This document shows positions 4,920-5,003 of a DNA stretch of 5,003 nt, piece by piece. Origin of the DNA: Azoarcus sp. (GTDB lineage Bacteria > Pseudomonadota > Gammaproteobacteria > Burkholderiales > Rhodocyclaceae). The stretch lies in the NCBI GenBank assembly GCA_031268685.1, contig JAIRWW010000122.1, positions 1-5,003 on the forward strand, in the 5' to 3' direction. The translations under genes and the position numbers were made by a program. Each line of letters starts with the position of its first letter. Position 1 is the first letter of the stretch. The notes beneath the pieces were generated by a model. It was given only the letters and a program-made list of their open reading frames with translations, was not told where the DNA came from and made no database searches.

Positions 4920-5003
4920 GATACCGATTACCCGCATACGCTCATTGTCGTCCCATCCTGCCATTTTTCGCCGCCGTCGGATGCTGGCCTTGGGCCATCT
5001 CAT

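Noticed and set aside
4942..5003. 3' end of a minus-strand gene entering from the right
   Set aside because: More than one minus-strand frame is open over this short distance, and no recognisable protein end can be chosen.

Overview
The window looks like a chromosomal stretch from a GC-rich proteobacterium. A betaproteobacterium is most likely, judged from the wording of the GlnS N-terminus and the GCC/CTG-rich, C-ending codon use; this is inference, since no rRNA is present. It runs from a housekeeping gene, through a compact sulfur-metabolism gene set, into an accessory region beside a tRNA gene.

Layout: (1) 1-260, minus strand: the first 86 codons of glnS (glutaminyl-tRNA synthetase), cut by the window edge. 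(2) 261-498: a divergent intergenic region with a candidate promoter for each side and a ~30-bp direct repeat present twice (373-402, 435-463). (3) 499-3564, plus strand: three closely spaced genes (gaps of 43 and 17 nt). They encode a MetY-type O-acetylhomoserine sulfhydrylase with an unusual Lys/Ala-rich N-terminal tail, a class I SAM-dependent methyltransferase, and a cupin of the DddL-like dimethylsulfoniopropionate (DMSP) lyase type. (4) 3544-3573: a solitary unit resembling a type I-C CRISPR repeat, which overlaps and encodes the last codons and stop of the cupin gene. (5) 3653-4300: a small protein of four ~40-residue TPR/PPR-like repeats. (6) 4393-4483: tRNA-Ser(GGA) with encoded CCA. 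(7) 4611-4919: a short ORF resembling only the N-terminal part of a tyrosine recombinase, probably the remnant of an element that used the tRNA as attachment site. (8) 4920-5003: no supportable gene.

The three-gene set is the main point of interest. MetY-type enzymes make methionine or related thioethers from O-acetylhomoserine and a thiol. A methyltransferase next to it could convert a thioether to a sulfonium (for example methionine to S-methylmethionine), and DddL-type cupins cleave sulfonium compounds to release dimethyl sulfide. Order and spacing suggest a co-transcribed pathway that builds and then cleaves a sulfonium compound. No decarboxylase, aminotransferase or dehydrogenase that would turn S-methylmethionine into DMSP is present in the window, so the cupin's substrate may be something other than DMSP, or the missing steps may be encoded elsewhere.

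None of the three genes has a recognisable Shine-Dalgarno sequence, whereas the repeat-protein gene after them has a GGAG. That, together with the CRISPR-like unit and hairpin between them, suggests the repeat-protein gene is a separate unit.
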